Position numbers and translations under genes: made by a program | Shown: in pieces, positions 57,040-64,000 of the stretch | How positions within the stretch are numbered: the first letter of the stretch is position 1 | Layout: every line of letters begins with the position of its first letter | DNA from: Corynebacterium hansenii | GTDB lineage: Bacteria; Actinomycetota; Actinomycetes; Mycobacteriales; Mycobacteriaceae | NCBI RefSeq assembly: GCF_030408795.1 | Contig: NZ_CP047211.1 | Location: 496,001 to 560,000 of the forward strand | Length of the DNA: 64,000 bases | Reading direction: 5' to 3' | The notes under the pieces: generated by a model | Told to the model about the DNA's origin: nothing | What the model saw: only the letters and a program-made list of their open reading frames with translations | Databases searched by the model: none

Positions 57040-58449
57040 GTGACCAAGAGGATCGTGATCATCGGCGGAGGCCCCGCCGGCTACGAGGCGGCGCTGGTCG
57101 GCGCGAAGTACGGTGCCGAGGTCACCGTCGTCGAGGACGCGGGAATGGGCGGTTCGTCCGTCCTGTACGACTGCGTCCCGTCGAAGGCGTTCATCGCGGC
57201 CACCGGCGTCCGCACCGACATGCGCCGCGCCGACGACATGGGCCTGCGCCCCGATTTCTCGTCGCGCAAGATCGATTTCACCGCGGTCAACGACCGCGTC
57301 CGCCACCTCGCCGCGTCGCAGTCCGAGGACGTGCGCGCCCAGATGGACCGCGAGGGCGTGCGCATGCTCCAGGGCCGCGGCCGCCTCGACGACTACGAGG
57401 CCGGGCGCATCACCCACTACGTCACCGTGGAGCTGCTGGAGGGCGGCGAGGAGACCATCGAGTGCGACCTCGTGCTCGTGGCCACCGGCGCCTCCCCGCG
57501 CATCCTGCCGGGCGCCCGCCCGGACGGCGAGCGGATCCTGACGTGGCGCCAGGTCTACGACCTGGAGGAGATGCCCGAGCACCTGGTCGTCGTCGGTTCC
57601 GGCGTCACCGGCGCGGAGTTCGTCTCCGCGTTCACCGAGCTGGGCGTGAAGGTCACCATGGTCGCCTCCCGCGACCGCATCCTTCCGCACGAGGACGCCG
57701 ACGCCGCCGATGCCCTGGAGGGCGTGCTGCTCGAGCTCGGCGTCGACGTGGTCAAGAACGCCCGATGCGACCTCGTCGAGCGCACCGAGGACGGCGGCGT
57801 CCGCGTGGTCACCTCCGACGGCCGCGAGGTCCTCGGCTCCCACGCGCTGATCACCGTCGGCTCCATCCCGAACACCGCCGACCTGGGTCTGGAGGCCGTC
57901 GGCGTGGAGATGGCGCCGTCGGGCCACATCAAGGTCGACCGCGTCTCGCGCACCTCGGTGCCGGGCATCTACGCCGCCGGCGACTGCACCGACCTGTTCC
58001 CGCTGGCGTCGGTCGCCGCCATGCAGGGGCGCATCGCCATGTACCACGCGCTGGGCGAGGGCGTGTCGCCGATCCGCCTGCGCACGGTGTCCTCCGCGGT
58101 GTTCACCCGCCCGGAGATTGCCACGGTCGGCGTTTCGCAGGCGCAGATCGAGTCCGGCGAGGTCTCGGCCCGCGTCGAGGTGTTCCCGCTGGCCGGCAAC
58201 CCGCGCGCGAAGATGCGCTCGCTGCGTCGCGGCTTCGTCAAGCTGTTCTGCCGCAAGAACTCCGGCATGATCATCGGCGGCGTCGTCGTCGCCCCGACGG
58301 CGTCGGAGCTGATCCTGCCCATCGCGGTGTGCGTGTCCAACCAGCTCACCGTCGCCGACCTGGCCAGCTCCTTCTCGGTGTACCCGTCGCTGTCGGGCTC
58401 CATCACCGAGGCCGCGCGCCAGCTGATGGCGCACGACGACCTGGATTAG
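57040..58449 (+). CDS. lpdA: LpdA-type NAD(P)H-quinone dehydrogenase
   Basis: 469 aa, flavoprotein disulfide reductase family. FAD-binding VIIGGGPAGYEAAL at the N-terminus, second dinucleotide-binding VVGSGVTGAEFVSAF, and GIYAAGDCTDLFPL. The redox pair CxxxxC of true lipoamide dehydrogenases is incomplete: residue 40 is Ser, while Cys45 remains (GSSVLYDCVPSKAF). This matches M. tuberculosis LpdA, which reduces quinones rather than lipoamide. The C-terminal dimerisation domain lacks the usual catalytic HxHxTxxE. GTG start behind GGAGG; TAGACT (57000-57005) gives a leader of about 28 bases. Confidence 0.92.
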   Translation: MTKRIVIIGGGPAGYEAALVGAKYGAEVTVVEDAGMGGSSVLYDCVPSKAFIAATGVRTDMRRADDMGLRPDFSSRKIDFTAVNDRVRHLAASQSEDVRAQMDREGVRMLQGRGRLDDYEAGRITHYVTVELLEGGEETIECDLVLVATGASPRILPGARPDGERILTWRQVYDLEEMPEHLVVVGSGVTGAEFVSAFTELGVKVTMVASRDRILPHEDADAADALEGVLLELGVDVVKNARCDLVERTEDGGVRVVTSDGREVLGSHALITVGSIPNTADLGLEAVGVEMAPSGHIKVDRVSRTSVPGIYAAGDCTDLFPLASVAAMQGRIAMYHALGEGVSPIRLRTVSSAVFTRPEIATVGVSQAQIESGEVSARVEVFPLAGNPRAKMRSLRRGFVKLFCRKNSGMIIGGVVVAPTASELILPIAVCVSNQLTVADLASSFSVYPSLSGSITEAARQLMAHDDLD

Positions 58450-58467
58450 CGAAAGCCGATCCACGAC

Positions 58468-58505
58468 GAAAGCCGCCCGGTCTTCCCGGGCGGCTTTCAT
58501 CTTGT
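58468..58505 (+). terminator. Intrinsic terminator of lpdA
   Basis: Perfect 13-bp arms (58468-58480, 58486-58498), 5-base loop, then ATCTTGT. Lies about 20 bases after the stop. Confidence 0.85.
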
Positions 58506-58566
58506 GGCCGTCATTTTCTCGCCGTCATCCACGCCGACGGCATTCGTCGGCGAGCGGGCGCGGCGC

Positions 58567-58851
58567 TTACTTCTTCGACAGCTCCGAGTACTTCAGCTCG
58601 ACCTCGACGGCCGGCGGGTTGGTGGCGTGGCTGCCGTCGGAGTACAGGACGGTGGGCACGACGCGGTTGCCGCCGTTGACGGACTCGACCCACGAGGCCA
58701 GATCGGCGTGCTTCTCCACGTCCCACGCCTCGAAGGGGACCCCGCGCTTCTTCAGGTCGCCGATCAGCGCCCGGCAGTACGGGCACCAGCTGGTGGCGTA
58801 GATGGTCACGGCTTCGGTGGTCTTCGGAAGGGTGATCTTCTCGTTGCTCAT
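58567..58851 (-). CDS. mrx1: Mycoredoxin/glutaredoxin-like protein
   Basis: 94 aa. Glutaredoxin fold with the redox pair Cys23/Cys26 in TSWCPYCRAL and the cis-Pro/GSH-type loop NRVVPTVLYSDG. In actinobacteria this family uses mycothiol to reduce mixed disulfides. The C-terminus is ELKYSELSKK. The ATG (minus strand) lacks a distinctive ribosome-binding site. It is a separate unit from folA, 115 bases away. Confidence 0.88.
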   Translation of the reverse strand: MSNEKITLPKTTEAVTIYATSWCPYCRALIGDLKKRGVPFEAWDVEKHADLASWVESVNGGNRVVPTVLYSDGSHATNPPAVEVELKYSELSKK

Positions 58852-58966
58852 GCCGGGTGCAACGGCGCCCGCGCCGCGAATGTTCCGGGGTGCCCCCGGT
58901 GCGTGGCGGACATCACGGTGGGCGGGGGTGCGGGGCAGCCGCTTGACGACGCCCGCGCCCGCCCGG

Positions 58967-59502
58967 TCAGCGGTCGTCTTCGGGGCGCGGCCGCCACGTC
59001 GTGAAGCGGAAGCGGGGGCCGTTCGCCGACGTCGACCACTCGCCCTTGCGCACCGGCCGCCAGCCGATCAGCTCCGGTGCGAGGACGGGGGTGTCCACCT
59101 CGAAGGCGCCGTCGACTTCGGTGACCTCGCACTCGTCGGCGATGCGCAGGGCTTCGCGGTACACGCGGCCGCCGCCGATGATCCAGGCGACGGGCACGTC
59201 GCCGAGCAGGTCCAGCGCGGCGTCGAGCGAATGCGCGAGTTCGGCGCCGGGGACGTCCTCCGGCGTCAGCGACCTGGACAGCACGACGTTGCGGCGGCCC
59301 GGCAGCGGCCGGAACCTCTCCTGCAGCGAATCCCACGTGCGGCGGCCCATGATCACCGGCGCGCCCATCGTCGTGGCCTTGAAATGCGCCAGGTCCTCCG
59401 GGATGTGCCACGGCATCGCGTTGCCGTCGCCGATGACGCCGTCGGACGTCTGCGCCCACATCATCCGGATCGACTCCGGACGGCCCCGCCCGTGCCCGGC
59501 CA

Positions 59503-59503
<1 letters not shown>
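58967..59503 (-). CDS. folA: Dihydrofolate reductase
   Basis: 178 aa. Reduces dihydrofolate with NADPH. Motifs: MMWAQTSDGVIGDGNAMPWH with the catalytic acidic residue downstream (IPEDLAHFK), MGRRTWDSL, and VAWIIGGGRVYREAL for NADPH. Start overlaps the stop of thyA by one base, so the genes are coupled: ThyA makes dihydrofolate and FolA recycles it. A short Gly/Arg-rich N-terminal extension (AGHGRGRPESIR) precedes the usual start. Confidence 0.96.
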
Positions 59504-60339
<836 letters not shown>

Positions 60340-60381
60340 GCGGCCCAGGGTACCGGGCGGCGCGCGGGGGCCGGGAGCGGA

Positions 60382-61140
60382 CTAGAAGTCGCCGTGCTCC
60401 TTCTTGTACTCGGCGACGGCGGCGAGGATGTCGTCGGCGATCTCCGGGCGGCAGAACAGCATGTCCGGCATGAAGGTGTCGACCTGGTTGTACTTCGGCT
60501 CCGAGCCGTCGAGGCGCGAGACGTGCAGCCCCGCGGACTTGCACACGCCCACCGGCGCGGCGGAGTCCCATTCGTACTGGCCGCCGGCGTGAATGTACGC
60601 GTCGGCGTCGCCCAGCAGGACGTGCATGGCCTTGGCACCCGCGGAACCCATGTGGGTGATCTCGCGACCGAGCTTCTCGGCGACGAACTGGCCGACGGCC
60701 GGCGGGCGGGTGCGGGAGACCACGATCTTGCCCGACATCGGGCCGGTGACGGCCTTCGCCTCGCCGGTGTGGAAGACCTGGCCCAGATCCGGCAGGCCGA
60801 CGGCGGCGTGGATGGGCACGCCGTCCTCGACCAGGGCGATGTGCACGGCCCAGTCCTGGCGGCCCCCGGCGAACTCGCGGGTGCCGTCGAGCGGGTCGAT
60901 GATCCAGACGCGGGAGTTGTCCAGGCGGTCGCGGTTGTCGGCGGCCTCCTCGGACAGGACGGCGTCGTCCGGGCGATGCTGCTGGAGCACGCGGGCGATC
61001 CACTCCTGCGACAGGGCGTCGCCGGCGTCGCCGAGCACGCGGCCCCGCAGGAGCCCGACGTTGCGGACGCCCTTGAGGATTTCGCCCGTGCCCAGGGCCA
61101 GTCGGAGGGTCAAGATGTCGTCATCGACGTAGGCAGACAT
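60382..61140 (-). CDS. cysQ: CysQ-like 3'(2'),5'-bisphosphate nucleotidase
   Basis: 252 aa, inositol monophosphatase superfamily. Metal-binding motifs are LSEEAADN, WIIDPLDGTREF and the C-terminal EWDSAAPVGV. Hydrolyses PAP left from sulfate assimilation, and in mycobacteria also acts on inositol phosphates and FBP. ATG at 61140 was chosen because TATGAT ends 7 bases upstream on the minus strand; the ATG at 61150-61152 overlaps that -10 box. It lies upstream of thyA-folA on the same strand, 42 bases away. Confidence 0.92.
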   Translation of the reverse strand: MSAYVDDDILTLRLALGTGEILKGVRNVGLLRGRVLGDAGDALSQEWIARVLQQHRPDDAVLSEEAADNRDRLDNSRVWIIDPLDGTREFAGGRQDWAVHIALVEDGVPIHAAVGLPDLGQVFHTGEAKAVTGPMSGKIVVSRTRPPAVGQFVAEKLGREITHMGSAGAKAMHVLLGDADAYIHAGGQYEWDSAAPVGVCKSAGLHVSRLDGSEPKYNQVDTFMPDMLFCRPEIADDILAAVAEYKKEHGDF

Positions 61141-61206
61141 GCCTTCGATCATAGGTCGTGCGCCGCCGCCGCGCCCGGCCCCGCAGACGCGAATATCCTC
61201 GGTGCC

Positions 61207-61611
61207 ATGAACTTCGTGCTCAACATCATCTGGCTCATCTTCGGCGGCATCTGGCTCGCCCTCGGCTACATCGCGGCGGGCATCGTGGCCTGCATCTTCA
61301 TCGTCACCATCCCCGCGGGCGTCGCCTCGTTCCGCATGGCCTCCTACGCCCTCTGGCCCTTCGGCCGGGCGGTCGTGGACAAGCCCGGCGGGTCGGCCGG
61401 CGTCTCCGCCGTGATGAACATCATCTGGTTCGTCATCGCGGGCGTGTGGCTGGCCCTCGGGCACGTCGCCACGGCCATCGCCCAGGCGGTCACCATCATC
61501 GGCATCCCGCTGGCCATCGCGAACCTGAAGATGATCCCCGTCACCTGCTTCCCCTTCGGCAAGGAAATCATCGACGCGGACCGGGCCCGCAACGGCTTCT
61601 CGCCGTTCTGA
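61207..61611 (+). CDS. yccF: YccF-family inner membrane protein
   Basis: 134 aa made of two tandem YccF domains (NIIWLIFGGIWLALGY and NIIWFVIAGVWLALGH). Each holds a pair of hydrophobic segments, and a conserved G(I/V)P motif follows (TIPAGVASFRM, IGIPLAIANLKM), then CFPFGKEI. Function unknown. TATCCT ends 7 bases before the ATG. It is divergent from cysQ; the two leaderless promoters lie back to back within 66 bases. Confidence 0.88.
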   Translation: MNFVLNIIWLIFGGIWLALGYIAAGIVACIFIVTIPAGVASFRMASYALWPFGRAVVDKPGGSAGVSAVMNIIWFVIAGVWLALGHVATAIAQAVTIIGIPLAIANLKMIPVTCFPFGKEIIDADRARNGFSPF

Positions 61612-61654
61612 TCCCCGTCCGATCCACGCCGTAGCCCGCGCCCCTCACTTTCCA

Positions 61655-61703
61655 CCGCGCAACGCGAAACGGCCCGCCCCTCGAACGAGGAGGCGGGCCG
61701 TCG
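61655..61703 (-). terminator. Terminator of pgi
   Basis: ACGGCCCGCC and GGCGGGCCGT arms around a CTCGAACGAG-type loop, downstream of the pgi stop on the minus strand and followed by TTTCGCG. A GTCGCAAAGC motif copy adjoins the stem. Confidence 0.7.
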
Positions 61704-61718
61704 CAAAGCGGGGAACGC

Positions 61719-63353
<1,635 letters not shown>

Positions 63354-63483
63354 GGGTTTCTCCAGCTCCTTCGGTGTGGCGGTTACGCCAGTCCAGCCTA
63401 GTTGCGGTTGGCGGGTCGTGCGGGGCGGGAAGGCCCCGCTTGACGACGCCGCGCCCGGTCTCGCGTGCGGCGGGTTCGGGCGG

Positions 63484-64000
63484 CTAGGAGCTGCCCGGAC
63501 CAAAGAGCGACATCAGGAACTTGCCGATGATCCCGAGACTGCCCAGTACGCCGATGATCGCGTCGAGGAAGCTCGACGAGCCGGAGGATCCGGACGAGCC
63601 GGACGAGCCGCTGCCCGGGTCGGGCCGCGGATCCGGGGTCGGCTCCGGGTCGGGGTCCGGGGTGGGCTCGTCGATGATCACGTCGTGCGGCTTGACGTCG
63701 AAGGTGACGGGGTCGGAGGTGGAGGGTTCGAGGACCTCGGTGATCACGCCCTCTTCGTCCTTCTTCTCCTGGCCGTTGAACACGGCGCGGACCTTGTGCT
63801 CGCCGCGTTCGGCGAAGCGGTGGTCGAAGGTGGCCTTCCCGGTCGCGGGGTCGACCGGGGCGGTGCCCAGGAAGGTCTCTCCGTCGAAGAAGGACACCGT
63901 GGCACCTTCCCGGATGGTGCTGCCGTGGGCGTCGACCGTGGCGATGAAGCGGATCAGGTCGCCGGTGCGCACCTCGGCGTCGACGTCGACGTCGGGACGC
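63484..64000 (-). CDS. Ig-like domain surface protein, C-terminal part
   Basis: Partial: the frame runs off the right edge of the window. About 172 C-terminal residues are visible. A bacterial Ig-like domain ([20 protein letters not shown], then [32 protein letters not shown]) is followed by a Pro/Asp repeat linker ([18 protein letters not shown]), a Ser/Gly stretch and a hydrophobic C-terminus ([20 protein letters not shown]). This is the usual end of a secreted or cell-wall Ig-repeat protein in corynebacteria. No LPxTG motif is seen. Confidence 0.75.
   Translation of the reverse strand, partial: RPDVDVDAEVRTGDLIRFIATVDAHGSTIREGATVSFFDGETFLGTAPVDPATGKATFDHRFAERGEHKVRAVFNGQEKKDEEGVITEVLEPSTSDPVTFDVKPHDVIIDEPTPDPDPEPTPDPRPDPGSGSSGSSGSSGSSSFLDAIIGVLGSLGIIGKFLMSLFGPGSS

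Overview
The window looks like a chromosomal segment of a high-GC Corynebacterium or a close relative. Evidence is the gene set (monomeric isocitrate dehydrogenase, LGFP-repeat protein, mycoredoxin, MhuD-like haem monooxygenase, ImuA'/ImuB/DnaE2 mutasome, McbR-type operators), the very GC-rich coding bias, and a gene content that runs roughly parallel to the Mycobacterium tuberculosis Rv3296-Rv3410 region (guaA, imuA', imuB, dnaE2, trmL-like, folD-DUF3017, metX, metY, icd, trpS, BrkB-like, DacB-like, add, upp, lpdA, nei, lhr). No rRNA, tRNA or CRISPR was seen. Organism assignment is inference.

Layout. 1-6 kb: 3' end of a GMC oxidoreductase, guaA, an MhuD-like haem oxygenase, then SOS-controlled imuA'-imuB. 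6-11.6 kb: a noncoding stretch with a large palindrome, an AMIN-like lipoprotein, a sucrase/ferredoxin-like protein, REP-like repeats and the metQNI methionine transporter. 11.6-21.5 kb: SOS-controlled dnaE2, an S9 peptidase, a family of small paralogous membrane proteins around trmL, and folD-DUF3017. 21.5-30 kb: metX, a TetR regulator with two operators facing a DUF1707 gene, lhr and nei. 30-33.7 kb: an accessory island of IS3 and ISL3 remnants and a low-GC LGFP-repeat gene pair, bounded on both sides by a copy of the metY 3' end. 33.7-49.9 kb: metY, icd, a J-like membrane protein, an MFS transporter, xth, a lipoprotein amidase coupled to a large membrane protein carrying a degenerate amidase domain, trpS, a BrkB-family protein and a D,D-carboxypeptidase. 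50-64 kb: adenosine deaminase-like gene, REP-like palindromes, a WXG-NlpC/P60 pair, upp, an M20 amidohydrolase, lpdA, mycoredoxin, thyA-folA, cysQ, yccF, pgi and a partial Ig-like surface protein.

How the genes work together. One DNA-repair theme is visible: SOS boxes in front of both halves of the mutagenic translesion system, plus nei, lhr and xth. A sulfur/methionine theme is also visible: metQNI, metX and metY each carry a TAGAC-N6-GTCTA-like operator, as expected for an McbR regulon. folD, thyA and folA cover one-carbon metabolism. About twenty genes start 6-8 bases after a TANNNT-like -10 box, so leaderless transcripts appear to be the norm.

The strongest unexplained signal is a 10-base motif, GTCG followed by TC, CA or TA and then AAGC. 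I found 23 copies on both strands and in several reading frames, far more than expected by chance. Other points of interest are the duplicated metY end around the island, the pseudo-amidase fusion next to a live amidase, a perfect 195-bp in-frame tandem duplication, three REP-like palindromes, and an adenosine deaminase homologue that lacks its metal-binding aspartate.
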